In this document: positions 1 to 8,278 of the stretch, in pieces
Layout: each line of letters begins with the position of its first letter
Position numbering within the stretch: position 1 is the first letter of the stretch
DNA from: an uncultured Hyphomicrobiales bacterium
GTDB taxonomy: Bacteria; Pseudomonadota; Alphaproteobacteria; Rhizobiales; Aestuariivirgaceae
Direction: 5' to 3'
Length of the DNA: 32,604 bases
Assembly (NCBI GenBank): GCA_903951595.1
Contig: CAJBCQ010000023.1
Location: 1 to 32,604, forward strand
Program-made: the position numbers and the translations under genes
The notes under the pieces: model-generated
The model's database searches: none
What the model was told of the DNA's origin: nothing
The model's input: only the letters and a program-made list of their open reading frames with translations

Positions 1-835
1 CACCTGCCCATTCGCGCATTCCCATCGGCTCGCCTGCCCAGATGGCGGCGGTGAGGGTGCCGACGACGATTTCGGTCATGAATAACAGCCCGACCAAGCC
101 AGGGCTTAAATGGCGGGCACCATACATGCTGGTGAAATAGCCCGGCAGCATGATGAAGGCGGCAAAGGGCAAGAGCCATGGCAAAGCAGGGGTGATCTGG
201 GCCATGTCCGGCATTTCAGCCCACATGTTTGGGCTCAGCACGAATAGCAGGGCGGCAGGCACGCCCCAGAGGGTGAAGCCGAGCGACATGTCGATGGGGT
301 CTTTGTCATGCGAGCGGCGCAGGCGCACGGCGGCATAGGCCCAGATCATGCCCGCACCCAGCCCCATCCAATCGCCAACATTATGCGGCAGGCCGATGCT
401 GCCACCTTCGCCGAACATCACCAGAAGGCCCGCAAAAGCCAGTGCCATGGATAGCCAGCGGGCGGTGGTGATGGTTTCGCCCAGCAACAGGCGGCCGAGT
501 AGGGTGCTCCACAAGGGGGTCAGGTAGAAAAGCAGAATGGCGCGGATAACTTCGGTACGCAGCACGGCTTCGGCATAAAGAACCATCGAGAAAATGGCGA
601 TCGCACAGGTCATATGCGCCTGCCAGCCCATCCGCATCAGCGGGCCTGCCCGCCAGAACGCTAGTGGCAGGCAGAGAATCGCTGGGGCGAGGAAGAATAG
701 GGTGCTGGCCCATGATGGGCTTATGCCGAGCCCGGAAAGGCCGCGCAGGGGCAGCCAGAACAGTCCCCAGACCACGCCAGCATAGGCGCAGCCGAGACTG
801 GCCAGAAGTTCACGGCTGGCGAGAGCTTTTTGCAT
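1..835 (-). CDS. DMT (EamA) family transporter, 3' end cut by window edge
   Basis: The reverse strand is open from the ATG at 833-835 to the left edge, giving 278 residues without a stop. The translation begins MQKALASRELLASLGCAYAG and is almost entirely hydrophobic, with about ten membrane segments in two EamA-like halves. The second half ends in a stretch reading TEIVVGTLTAAIWAGEP, which resembles the last conserved block of EamA proteins, so only some 15-25 residues should be missing. The family exports or imports small metabolites across the inner membrane; the substrate cannot be read from sequence. A weak GGGAAAAGG ribosome site precedes the start. The gene is divergent from mgtE with about 70 bp between them. 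Family call is secure, substrate unknown. Confidence 0.85.
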   Translation of the reverse strand, partial: MQKALASRELLASLGCAYAGVVWGLFWLPLRGLSGLGISPSWASTLFFLAPAILCLPLAFWRAGPLMRMGWQAHMTCAIAIFSMVLYAEAVLRTEVIRAILLFYLTPLWSTLLGRLLLGETITTARWLSMALAFAGLLVMFGEGGSIGLPHNVGDWMGLGAGMIWAYAAVRLRRSHDKDPIDMSLGFTLWGVPAALLFVLSPNMWAEMPDMAQITPALPWLLPFAAFIMLPGYFTSMYGARHLSPGLVGLLFMTEIVVGTLTAAIWAGEPMGMREWAG

Positions 836-906
836 TGCCTTTTCCCGGTTCCAGACTAGCTTCACCTTGGCATTGAAGTAGCTGCATCGCACGAATTGGA
901 AACGGC

Positions 907-2289
907 ATGGCGGAATTACTTACCGACACCCCGGTGCATGACGAAGAAGGCGCGCTGACGGCCCAGTTCGTCGGTGCGGTTTCCGGCGCGCTGGTGGCTG
1001 GCGAAGCCAAGCCCCTGCGCGGGCTGGTGCGCGATCTGCATGCCGCCGACTTGGCCGACCTGATCGAGGCGTTGGAAGCGCCAGAGCGCGTGCAGCTTAT
1101 TGCCATGCTGGGCCGGGGTTTTGATGCCGAGGCGCTGGCCGAACTGGATGAATCGGTGCGCGATGAGCTGATGGAGGCCTTGCCGCCGGATGTGATTGCG
1201 TCGGCTATCCGCAAGCTCGATACGGACGACGCGCTTTATCTGATCGAAGACTTAGACAGTGCCGACCAGCAGGAAATTCTAGCCAAGGTGCCCGCCGAAG
1301 ACCGCTCCACGCTGTCGCGCGGCCTTGATTATGCAGAAGATTCCGCCGGCCGCCTGATGCAGACCGAATTCGTGGCGGTGCCTGCAAGTTGGACGGTTGG
1401 CCGCACGATTGACTATGCGCGCACCGAAAGCGATCTGCCGGAGAATTTTCTCGAAGTTTATGTCATTGATGTCGGCTTCCACCTCATCGGTACGGTGCCG
1501 GTCAGTCGGCTTTTGCGAAATCCGCGTGACAAGCGCATCGCTGACATCATGGATACCGAGCAAACGGTGTTCAATGTTACGGATGAACAAGGTGACGTGG
1601 CCTACAAATTTGAACAGTACAATCTCGTTTCGGCGGCCGTGGTGGATGAAACCAATCGGCTTGTGGGTGTGTTGACGGTTGATGACATCGTGGATGTGAT
1701 CCGTGAGGAAGCCGAAGAAGACATCTTGCATCTGGGTGGCGTGAGTGATGCCGGGATTTCAGATTCCGTGATGGATGCCACCCGCTCGCGCTTTTCGTGG
1801 TTGTTCCTCAATCTTTTGACGGCGGTTCTGGCAAGCTGGGTGATCTCGTGGTTTGACGCCACGATTGAGCAGATGGTGGCTTTGGCGGTTCTCATGCCGA
1901 TTGTGGCTTCTCAGGGCGGCAATGCCGGCACGCAGACCATGACGGTTGCCGTGCGCTCGCTGGCGACGCGCGAATTGACACCGCTCAATGCGGTGCGGGT
2001 TGTCATACGTGAAGCTTCGGTGGGGCTTATCAACGGCTTGTTATTTGCCGTCATCATCGGTCTGTTTGCCGTTTGGTGGTTTGGCAGCGATGGGCTAGGG
2101 CTTATTATCGGTGCGGCCATGATTATCAATCTGGTGGCCGCGGCTATGGCGGGTATTCTTATTCCGCTGACGCTGGACAGGTTTGATATTGACCCAGCCA
2201 TTTCATCCGGCGTGTTTGTGACGACCGTGACCGATTGCGTGGGGTTCTTCGCGTTTTTGGGGCTTGCTTCGCTGTGGCTCAGCGCTTGA
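907..2289 (+). CDS. mgtE: Magnesium transporter MgtE
   Basis: This 460-residue protein has the full MgtE architecture. An acidic superhelical MgtE_N domain covers about 36-137 (repeated AxxLADLIEAL-type helices), a CBS pair covers about 140-265, and five membrane segments make up about 290-458. The membrane part contains the family signature around MPIVASQGGNAGTQT, the pore-forming region. MgtE is a Mg2+-gated Mg2+ channel in the inner membrane; the N and CBS domains sense cytosolic Mg2+ and close the pore. Length is normal (about 450). The ATG at 907 has GGAAA a few bases upstream. The upstream gap of about 70 bp is too short for an M-box Mg2+ riboswitch, so control is probably post-translational. 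Confidence 0.95.
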   Translation: MAELLTDTPVHDEEGALTAQFVGAVSGALVAGEAKPLRGLVRDLHAADLADLIEALEAPERVQLIAMLGRGFDAEALAELDESVRDELMEALPPDVIASAIRKLDTDDALYLIEDLDSADQQEILAKVPAEDRSTLSRGLDYAEDSAGRLMQTEFVAVPASWTVGRTIDYARTESDLPENFLEVYVIDVGFHLIGTVPVSRLLRNPRDKRIADIMDTEQTVFNVTDEQGDVAYKFEQYNLVSAAVVDETNRLVGVLTVDDIVDVIREEAEEDILHLGGVSDAGISDSVMDATRSRFSWLFLNLLTAVLASWVISWFDATIEQMVALAVLMPIVASQGGNAGTQTMTVAVRSLATRELTPLNAVRVVIREASVGLINGLLFAVIIGLFAVWWFGSDGLGLIIGAAMIINLVAAAMAGILIPLTLDRFDIDPAISSGVFVTTVTDCVGFFAFLGLASLWLSA

Positions 2290-2293
2290 AAGC

Positions 2294-2698
2294 TTAGGCG
2301 GCGCGGCTTGCGTCTGTTACGGCAGTGTCAGCCGACCAGCCATCGGCCATAGCACCCAAGTCTGCGCCGATCGCGCTGATGAGGCGTTCCAGCGTGTCGA
2401 GGGCTTCGGCTTCGGGCAGCATGAGGAAGGTTAGGGTCAGCTCCGTGGTCATGCCGTTCATTTGCGCCGTCTGGCCCACATTGGCGCTGAAAAAGGCTGG
2501 CAGGCCTTCGGCGCGGAATGCCAGTTCCATGGCGCTTTCTTCGGAGGGAAGCATAAGATGGATGGTGAGCGGTCGTTCTACGGAAAGATCAAGCCCGATT
2601 GCTTGCCAGACGGAGATAACCTGCTCGCCCATCTCCTCCTCACGGATGACGAAATGCTTGTTCAGGAGCGTGCGGAGATTTGCGACAAAGCGGGACAT
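2294..2698 (-). CDS. Small RraB-like protein (ribonuclease E inhibitor family, tentative)
   Basis: The 134-residue soluble protein starts at ATG 2696-2698 with AGGTGA about 10 bases upstream. Its pattern fits the RraB/DUF695 fold: an N-terminal helix, then GLDLSVERPLTIHLMLP, an alternating strand-helix middle, and a terminal ADGW motif. In E. coli RraB a similar DGW block closes the domain. RraB-type proteins bind RNase E and change its activity, but that role is not established for distant alphaproteobacterial homologues. The gene converges on mgtE with only 4 bp between stops. It is divergent from the FAD oxidoreductase across a 70-bp gap holding a CtrA-like box. Family assignment rests on motif resemblance only and could be wrong. 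Confidence 0.55.
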   Translation of the reverse strand: MSRFVANLRTLLNKHFVIREEEMGEQVISVWQAIGLDLSVERPLTIHLMLPSEESAMELAFRAEGLPAFFSANVGQTAQMNGMTTELTLTFLMLPEAEALDTLERLISAIGADLGAMADGWSADTAVTDASRAA

Positions 2699-2722
2699 TC
2701 AGGGTCACCTAAGTTGTATCGT

Positions 2723-2757
2723 TTGACAATTACACCCGAAAGTTAATGAGTCGTTAA
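2723..2757 (+). promoter_or_regulatory. TTGACA element and CtrA-like box with internal GANTC
   Basis: The gap between the RraB-like gene and the FAD oxidoreductase holds a perfect TTGACA at 2723-2728. A TTAA-N7-TTAA box lies at 2743-2757, whose spacer contains GAGTC, a CcrM (GANTC) methylation site. TTAA-N7-TTAA is the classic full CtrA site of alphaproteobacteria. A matching -10 at normal spacing is poor (TAATGA after 15 bp). The box ends 11 bases before the ATG at 2769 and about 45 bases from the divergent start. Confidence 0.4.
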
Positions 2758-2768
2758 GGGCCAAGTGA

Positions 2769-3833
2769 ATGACCAAGAAAAAAGTATTAATTATTGGGGC
2801 GGGCATCCTTGGTGCGTCACTGGCTTGGCATTTGAGCCGGGAGGGGGCGCAAGTCAGCGTTGTGACGGCCAATCCGCCCGGCGCGGTGGCGACAGCCAAT
2901 AGCTGGGCGTGGATCAATGCCAGTTGGGGCAATCCAGAAGCCTATTTCCGTTTCCGCCTTGAAAGCATGAACCGCTGGAAGCGGCTGGCGCAGGAAGTGC
3001 CGGGGCTGGGTTTCAATCCCTGCGGCAGCCTGACCTATGATCTGGATGAACCGGCCTTGCGCCGCTTTGTGGCTGAACATGCCCGCTGGGGCTATCCGGT
3101 CAGGCTTGTGGAGCCGGATGAAATCGCGCGGCTGGAGCCGGGGCTCGTCACCCCGCCGCCGCTTTCAGCCTTTGCGGAAGCTGAAGGTGTGGTGGAACCC
3201 GTGCAGGCCACCCATGCGCTTTTGGCGGATGCGGGGGTGCAGGTTTTGGTGGCGGAGGTGCATGGCGTTTCCGTTCGCAATGGTCGCGTTGCGGGCATTA
3301 TGACGGGCGAAGGTTTCGTTGCGGCCGATGAAGTGATTGTCGCGGCTGGCGCGCAATCGGCCCGCCTCATGGCAACGGCGGGTGTGGAGATCAAGCTGGA
3401 AACGCCGGGCGGGGTGCTGGTGCATACTGATATTCTGCCGCCTGTGCTGTCGCGCCTTGTCGTGTCGCCGCGCATCCATATGCGCCAGACGGCAGAGGGG
3501 CGCATCGTTGGGGGTACTGATTTTGGTGGATCGCCAATTGAGGCGGGGCCGGACAGGATTGCCGAGGAAATGATGGCGCTGATCCGCCAGATGGTGCGCG
3601 GGGCGCAGAACGCGCAGATGCATCGCTATAGCGTGGGTTACAGGCCAACGCCGGGGGATGGGTTACCGATCATCGGGCGGCCTGCCCATGTGGCGGGGCT
3701 TTATCTCGCCGTCATGCACTCAGGTGTGACGAACGCGCCTGCGGTGGGGGCCTTTGTGGCCGAGGAAATTCTCACCGGCGAGCGGGATGCGCTGCTGGCT
3801 CCCTTTGGACTGGAGCGGTTCAGCGCGGGGTGA
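2769..3833 (+). CDS. FAD-dependent oxidoreductase (DAO/DadA family)
   Basis: The 354-residue protein opens with a dinucleotide-binding fold, KVLIIGAGILGASLAWHLSR, with the GxGxxG loop at residues 11-16. It ends with the FAD-domain closing block around RPTPGDGLPIIGR and HSGVTNAPAVG, typical of the DAO superfamily (D-amino-acid dehydrogenase, glycine/sarcosine oxidase). Such enzymes oxidise the C-N bond of amino acids using FAD. Length suits a single-subunit oxidase without extra domains. The ATG at 2769 is used. The last 14 bp overlap the convergent HutD gene. The exact substrate is unknown, and no dedicated partner gene lies beside it. Confidence 0.8.
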   Translation: MTKKKVLIIGAGILGASLAWHLSREGAQVSVVTANPPGAVATANSWAWINASWGNPEAYFRFRLESMNRWKRLAQEVPGLGFNPCGSLTYDLDEPALRRFVAEHARWGYPVRLVEPDEIARLEPGLVTPPPLSAFAEAEGVVEPVQATHALLADAGVQVLVAEVHGVSVRNGRVAGIMTGEGFVAADEVIVAAGAQSARLMATAGVEIKLETPGGVLVHTDILPPVLSRLVVSPRIHMRQTAEGRIVGGTDFGGSPIEAGPDRIAEEMMALIRQMVRGAQNAQMHRYSVGYRPTPGDGLPIIGRPAHVAGLYLAVMHSGVTNAPAVGAFVAEEILTGERDALLAPFGLERFSAG

Positions 3834-4338
3834 TGGTGGCGATGATGAAGGTGCCAACGGTGGAAGCGGTGATTGCCTCATCGGCAAGCCAGCTGTCACC
3901 GCTTGCCGTATCGTGAACCAGCATCGTGCTGGCTTTGGGGCAAGCGAAGGCATGGCCTGCGGTAACTTTTTGGCTCCGCAAGGTTCCGGTGGCTGCATCG
4001 CGCGCGATCATCAGGTTGAAATCCTGAACCGGGCCGTTGGTGAGAATGCCCTCGATCTGCCATTCGCCGGGGAAGCTTTGCGGTGTGAAGGCGGTATCCA
4101 GCGGCAGCGTGCCATGCGCGCCTGCTTGGAGTTTCATGCCGTTACCTTTCAGCATGAGGATGTGACGATCATAGCCATCAAAACGTGAAAAAGGGCCGGA
4201 GGAGGCCACTTCGGCAATGCTTACACGCCAGATGAACGGGCCTTCGGCTTGCGGGTGGCGGGCGATTTCGGCGGTGCTGCCGCCGCCATTTTTCCATGGC
4301 ATGAGGATGCAGGATGATTTGGGGATATGGCGGATCAA
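3820..4338 (-). CDS. HutD/Ves family cupin protein, TTG start
   Basis: The 172-residue protein matches HutD/Ves by its opening block MPWKNGGGSTAEI (residues 13-25), followed by FIWRVSIAEV, a GPFSRFDGYDR stretch and a GNGM turn. The family has a double-stranded beta-helix (cupin) fold; HutD is linked to histidine-use genes and Ves to cold response, but the biochemical activity is unsettled. The start is a TTG at 4336-4338 with GGAAGAG seven bases upstream; no ATG lies upstream in frame, and the internal ATG at residue 13 would cut into the conserved block. The TTG overlaps the TGA of the CDF gene (TTGA), so translation is probably coupled. No hut genes are nearby. Confidence 0.8.
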   Translation of the reverse strand: MIRHIPKSSCILMPWKNGGGSTAEIARHPQAEGPFIWRVSIAEVASSGPFSRFDGYDRHILMLKGNGMKLQAGAHGTLPLDTAFTPQSFPGEWQIEGILTNGPVQDFNLMIARDAATGTLRSQKVTAGHAFACPKASTMLVHDTASGDSWLADEAITASTVGTFIIATITPR

Positions 4339-5714
4339 TGCGGGGCTCTTCCGATGGGTTCAGCATGGGCGATCACGCGGCGCACATTTGGCAGTTTCTT
4401 GCGAAGCGCGTCTTCCAAGGCATCCACTGCCTCATGCACGGCCTCCACGGTGTGCGCGCCGGGGAAGCGGCAATGATAGCTCACGAACAGCCCGTGTTCA
4501 TTGGCGCGCACGCGGATTTTGTGAACATCGGTCAATGGCTTGCGGGTGGCGGCCAGTTTCTTGAGCTGGGTTTCCACCAGTTTGGCGGATTTTGCATCCG
4601 CCTCGGTGCCTGTGATGCCGGAGGGGTGCAGCGGCTCGATATGGCTGTCGATTTCAATATCGCCGCCCAGCTCGTCATGAATGGCGCGTTCCAGATCGGT
4701 TGCCACCTCATGTGCATCCTTGAGGGCCATGTCGCCATCCATCTCAAGATCGAAGCTCAGCGCGGTGCGGCCTTCGAGGTGTTGGGCGGTGAGGTGATGA
4801 ATGGCAAGACCGCGGCGGCGGGCCTGTAGCAACACCTTGTCAAAAAGGGTTTCGTCATCAATGGCCACGCCATTGGCGGTGACGGAAATATCGCCATTCG
4901 GATAGTGCTTGCGGATGGTTTCGGCGAATTTCGCCTTGATGACGGCCACTTCATCCAGCGGCAAGGTGCGGCGCACGTTGATATCGACGTCGATGAACAG
5001 GGTGGCACCGCCGGGGCGCACGCGGCAGCGGGTCAGGCCCATCACGCCATCGGATTGCCGGGCCAGTTCCGTGATGCTTTCGAGGGCACCTTGGGGGGCA
5101 GCATCCAGAAGCGTGTCGAGGGTACGCTTGCCCAGCTCCCAGCCCGCCTTTGCGATAAACAGAGAAACGATCAGGGCGGCCACGGCATCGGCCCATGCAA
5201 AGCCGAGCCAAACCGCGCCAAGGCCCAGCAGAACCACCAGCGAACTCCACATGTCGGAGGTGAAGTGCAGGGCGTCTGCTTCCAGTGCCGCACTGTTCGT
5301 CTTGCGCGCCACTTTTCGCAGGGCACGGCTGCGGTTCAGATCGATGAGGATGGTGGCGGCAATGATGGCGGCGGCCCACCAGGTCACTTCCACTTCCGCA
5401 TGGCCGGTGTAAAGGCGGTGGATCGCCTCCCAAGCCACCCAGCCGGTCGTGAGGAACAATAGGCCCGTCGCGATGAGGGCTGATACGCTTTCGACCTTTT
5501 CATGGCCGAAATGATGGGTTTCATCCGGTGGCTGGTCCGAATAGCGCACCGCCACCCATGTGATCACGGTGGCACCCATGTCGATGGTGCTGTGGACGGC
5601 TTCTGACAGGATGCCCAGGCTTCCTGTGAAAATGGCCGCGACGATCTTGCTGCCAGCCAGAACCGTACTTGCCAAAATAGAGATGAGGGCAACACGTTGC
5701 TTTTCATTGATCAT
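4335..5714 (-). CDS. Cation diffusion facilitator with tandem C-terminal domains
   Basis: The 459-residue protein has the CDF membrane domain (six segments, about 8-205) and a long cytoplasmic tail. Metal-site residues are visible as His41-x3-Asp45 in TM2 and His150-x3-Asp154 in TM5, with HHFGHEKVE at about 67-75 in the loop. The HD-HD set is the one associated with Zn2+ preference in characterised CDFs. Usual CDFs have about 300 residues and one ZT-dimer domain; here about 250 residues follow the membrane part and appear to hold two ferredoxin-like dimer units (about 210-285 and 375-455) with a linker between. It exports divalent metal by proton antiport. AGGAGA precedes the ATG at 5714. The downstream HutD gene overlaps its stop. 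Confidence 0.88.
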   Translation of the reverse strand: MINEKQRVALISILASTVLAGSKIVAAIFTGSLGILSEAVHSTIDMGATVITWVAVRYSDQPPDETHHFGHEKVESVSALIATGLLFLTTGWVAWEAIHRLYTGHAEVEVTWWAAAIIAATILIDLNRSRALRKVARKTNSAALEADALHFTSDMWSSLVVLLGLGAVWLGFAWADAVAALIVSLFIAKAGWELGKRTLDTLLDAAPQGALESITELARQSDGVMGLTRCRVRPGGATLFIDVDINVRRTLPLDEVAVIKAKFAETIRKHYPNGDISVTANGVAIDDETLFDKVLLQARRRGLAIHHLTAQHLEGRTALSFDLEMDGDMALKDAHEVATDLERAIHDELGGDIEIDSHIEPLHPSGITGTEADAKSAKLVETQLKKLAATRKPLTDVHKIRVRANEHGLFVSYHCRFPGAHTVEAVHEAVDALEDALRKKLPNVRRVIAHAEPIGRAPH

Positions 5715-5736
5715 GGGCTTCTCCTAGGTCGTTGAT

Positions 5737-6996
5737 ATGCTGCATTGCGGCATCAGACAAGCCTTGGTTGTTGGGGCCGGTCGGGCCATAAGACTGGCCA
5801 TGGTCGTTCACTCCGATTCAGCCGCTGGCAATGCTGTTCCCCGCCGTACCGGGGCGATGGCTTTGGCGCTTTTGTTTTTGGTGGAGTCGATGGCGCGGGC
5901 CAGCGTTTCTACCGTGGTGGCCGTGCAGGCCTTTGATCTGGTGCAGGACGCGCAGAAGGTTTCCATGCTCTTCACGGGTGTGGGAATTGTAGCACTTTTC
6001 ACCTCTCTGATGATCCCGATGGCATTGCGGCACGTGCCGCGTGGGCAGGTTTATGCCGGGGGTGCCATGTTGATGCTGGTGAGTGCGTTGGCTTTCGCCA
6101 GCTTCACGCTGCCGGGGCAGATGGCGGGCATGTTGCTGCGCGTTGTGGGGGCGGCCTGTCTCAATATCACGCTGAGCCTGTACATCATGGATCACATTAA
6201 GCGTCAGGAGCTGGTGAAATCCGAGCCCCTGCGGCTTACGCTTTCCACCGCGAGCTGGACGATTGGACCTTATCTCGGCATCTGGCTCTATACCGATTAC
6301 GGGCCGTGGGCACCGCATGCGGTATCTGGTTTCTGGTGCATCGTGTTGCTGGGGCTGTTCTGGTATCTGGGGGTTGAGGCTGGTGCGCGGCGGGCGAGTT
6401 CTTCCTCATCCCATCCCTTGCGCTCGGTTAGCCGCTTTGTGGCGCAACCTCGGTTGCGCTTGGCGTGGATGGTCGCTTTCTCGCGCTCGTGTTTTTGGAC
6501 GGTGTTTTTTGTCTATTCGCCCTTGTTGCTGCTGACATCGGGATTGAGTGCCAAGGCGGGGGGCTTGCTGGTTTCGCTCGGCAACGTCACGCTGGTGACG
6601 GCACTCCTTTTCGGAAGACTGGCGCAGAAGGTGGGCGTTCGCAGCGTGATTGCCGGTGCTATGATTGTTTCGGCTGTGCTGAGCCTGTTTGCGGGGCTGA
6701 GTGGGCTTTACGCCATGCCCGTGCTGGCGGCGGTGCTGCTATGGGTGGCGACCATTGCCGCTTCGGCACTGGATGGCGTGGGTGGTATTCCTTTCTTGCG
6801 TTCGGTGCGCGTGCATGAGCGGGCGGAAATGTCTGGGGTATATCGCACCTATCTCGATTTTTCCGAGCTGTTGCCGAATGTGATTTTCAGTGTGGCATTG
6901 TTGATGATGCCCATTGCCGGGGTGTTCATCATTCTGGCGGTGTGGCTGGCGCTGGCGGGTTGGGTTTCCTGGCGTTATTTGCCACGCTCCATGTAA
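5737..6996 (+). CDS. MFS transporter
   Basis: The protein of up to 419 residues has about twelve hydrophobic segments in two halves joined by a basic loop near residues 215-235 (ARRASSSSS), the general layout of the major facilitator superfamily. Basic residues in the 8-9 loop (GRLAQKVGVRS) fit the family's conserved loop. The substrate cannot be inferred. Start choice is uncertain: 5737 gives an odd non-hydrophobic leader; ATGs at 5800 and 5857 lie just before TM1 and lack strong ribosome sites too. With the 5737 start only 22 bp separate it from the divergent CDF gene, so a later start would leave room for promoters. It stands alone, with 61 bp before the rhodanese gene. Confidence 0.8.
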   Translation: MLHCGIRQALVVGAGRAIRLAMVVHSDSAAGNAVPRRTGAMALALLFLVESMARASVSTVVAVQAFDLVQDAQKVSMLFTGVGIVALFTSLMIPMALRHVPRGQVYAGGAMLMLVSALAFASFTLPGQMAGMLLRVVGAACLNITLSLYIMDHIKRQELVKSEPLRLTLSTASWTIGPYLGIWLYTDYGPWAPHAVSGFWCIVLLGLFWYLGVEAGARRASSSSSHPLRSVSRFVAQPRLRLAWMVAFSRSCFWTVFFVYSPLLLLTSGLSAKAGGLLVSLGNVTLVTALLFGRLAQKVGVRSVIAGAMIVSAVLSLFAGLSGLYAMPVLAAVLLWVATIAASALDGVGGIPFLRSVRVHERAEMSGVYRTYLDFSELLPNVIFSVALLMMPIAGVFIILAVWLALAGWVSWRYLPRSM

Positions 6997-7057
6997 GTCG
7001 CTTTGCTGGGCGAGTTGTAGGGTCTATCATTGCGTTTGTTGGAGGAGGATTGCCGCC

Positions 7058-7477
7058 ATGAGCGCATCCAAAATTACCACTGGATACAAAGCCTTGCTGG
7101 CCGAAGCGGAGAAACGGATTCAATCTGTTGAACCAGCCGAGGTGATGGCGCAGGCGGATGATCCATCCGTGCTGATCGTTGATCTGCGCGACATACGCGA
7201 AATTGAGCGCGAGGGGCGTATTCCGGGGTCGTTCCATGCGCCGCGCGGCATGCTGGAATTTTGGATTGATCCTGACAGCCCCTATTTCAAACCGGTTTTC
7301 GGTGAGGAGCGTAAATTCATCTTCCATTGCGCCAGCGGTTGGCGCTCCATATTGGCAACCGACATTGCCACCCGCATGGGGCTTTCACCTGCCTATAATC
7401 TTGCAGGCGGCTTTGGTGCGTGGAAGGCGGCTGGTGGGCCTATTGAAACTGTTACTCCCAAGGAGAAGAAATCATGA
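7058..7477 (+). CDS. Single-domain rhodanese-like sulfurtransferase
   Basis: The 139-residue protein starts at ATG 7058, preceded by a strong GGAGGAGG. It has one rhodanese domain (about 25-130): VLIVDLRD near 38-45, GRIPGSFHAPRG at 53-64, and the active-site loop CASGWRS with Cys91 as the presumed persulfide cysteine. The loop length of six residues after Cys is typical of sulfur (not phosphatase) members. Such proteins move sulfane sulfur between thiol donors and acceptors in the cytoplasm. The stop overlaps the start of the Rid gene (ATGA), implying co-translation and a shared process. An upstream in-frame extension to 6914 is open but covers the end of the MFS gene and is not used. Confidence 0.88.
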   Translation: MSASKITTGYKALLAEAEKRIQSVEPAEVMAQADDPSVLIVDLRDIREIEREGRIPGSFHAPRGMLEFWIDPDSPYFKPVFGEERKFIFHCASGWRSILATDIATRMGLSPAYNLAGGFGAWKAAGGPIETVTPKEKKS

Positions 7478-7872
7478 TCGGCACTCGTCATTCTTCCGGT
7501 TCGACTTTTGAGTCACTGGCAAGCTATTCGCGCGTGGCGGTGGTGCCGGATGCGGGTGGGGATTGGCTGTTCGTCTCTGGCACGACTGGTTTTGACTACC
7601 GCACCATGACCATTCAGGATGATCTGGAAAAGCAAACCCATCAGTGCTTCCACAATATTCAAGTGGCGTTAGAGAAAGTGGGCGCAAGCCTCAATAATGT
7701 CGTGCAAATCCGCGTTTACCTCGCGCGGCGCAAGGACTTTGCGACGGTGGCACCAATCATCGGCCAATATATGCACGCGGCACGACCGGCCAACACGACC
7801 TTGGTGGCGGATTTCGTGGATGAGAGCATGAAGATCGAAATTGAGGTAACCGCGCGCCGCGCGCCGGGGTGA
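7474..7872 (+). CDS. Rid family protein (YjgF/YER057c/UK114), catalytic Arg absent
   Basis: The 132-residue protein has the Rid fold: LFVSGTTGFD at 32-41, the helix QTHQCFHNIQVALEKVG at 54-70, VVQIRVYLARR at 76-86 and the closing strand KIEIEVTA. RidA hydrolyses reactive enamines/imines with an arginine (Arg105 in E. coli) in a PARSC-like segment. Here the aligned segment reads PANTTLV, with Asn107 at that place. Members lacking this arginine belong to Rid subgroups that do not show RidA imine deaminase activity, so the role is probably binding or another reaction. It is translationally coupled to the rhodanese (ATGA). The end is 5 bp from convergent hicB. Confidence 0.87.
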   Translation: MIGTRHSSGSTFESLASYSRVAVVPDAGGDWLFVSGTTGFDYRTMTIQDDLEKQTHQCFHNIQVALEKVGASLNNVVQIRVYLARRKDFATVAPIIGQYMHAARPANTTLVADFVDESMKIEIEVTARRAPG

Positions 7873-7877
7873 GCGAG

Positions 7878-8273
7878 CTAGGCGGCTTCAATCACCTTGC
7901 GGACCGCGCTGATCAAAAGGCCGGAACGGGTATAGCCGTGGCTTTCGGCGTAGTGATCCACCTTGCGGAGCATGTCTTCGGGCATGGATATATTCACGCG
8001 GACGGATTTTGAAGTTTCGCCGGCAGGTATGAGCAGCATGGCGATTGGCTTTTCAGCCTCATATTCAGCCACGAGCTGATCCATGGAGGAGGGTGCTGGC
8101 ACCGGTGTGCCATCTTCATTCATGCCGGCTATGTGGAGTGCTAAGGCCTCTATGGCCAATGAACGGGCTTCTTCCAATGTTTGGCCAACCGTGATGCAGC
8201 CGGGTAGGTTGGGAAAGCTCACGCCATAGCCTGTGTCGGTGTCTTTGTGGATGAAGGCGACAAAGTTGCTCAT
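7878..8273 (-). CDS. hicB: HicB antitoxin with ribbon-helix-helix DNA-binding domain
   Basis: The 131-residue protein has the HicB partial RNase-H-like fold at the N-terminus (YGVSFPNLPGCITVGQTLEEA, residues 16-36). The C-terminal ribbon-helix-helix segment covers about 91-131 (VRVNISMPEDMLRKVDHYA, then RSGLLISAVRKVIE). HicB binds and blocks the HicA mRNA interferase, and the RHH domain represses the operon. It lies 5 bp after hicA, in the usual toxin-first order. The ATG at 8271-8273 starts the conserved HicB beginning directly. A 14-bp inverted repeat at the hicA start is the probable operator. The gene converges on the Rid gene with a 5-bp gap and no terminator. Confidence 0.92.
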   Translation of the reverse strand: MSNFVAFIHKDTDTGYGVSFPNLPGCITVGQTLEEARSLAIEALALHIAGMNEDGTPVPAPSSMDQLVAEYEAEKPIAMLLIPAGETSKSVRVNISMPEDMLRKVDHYAESHGYTRSGLLISAVRKVIEAA

Positions 8274-8278
8274 GGGGC

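Noticed and set aside
836-906. Possible Mg2+-sensing M-box upstream of mgtE
   Set aside because: The gap is only about 70 bp, too short for an M-box, and I see no suitable stem series.
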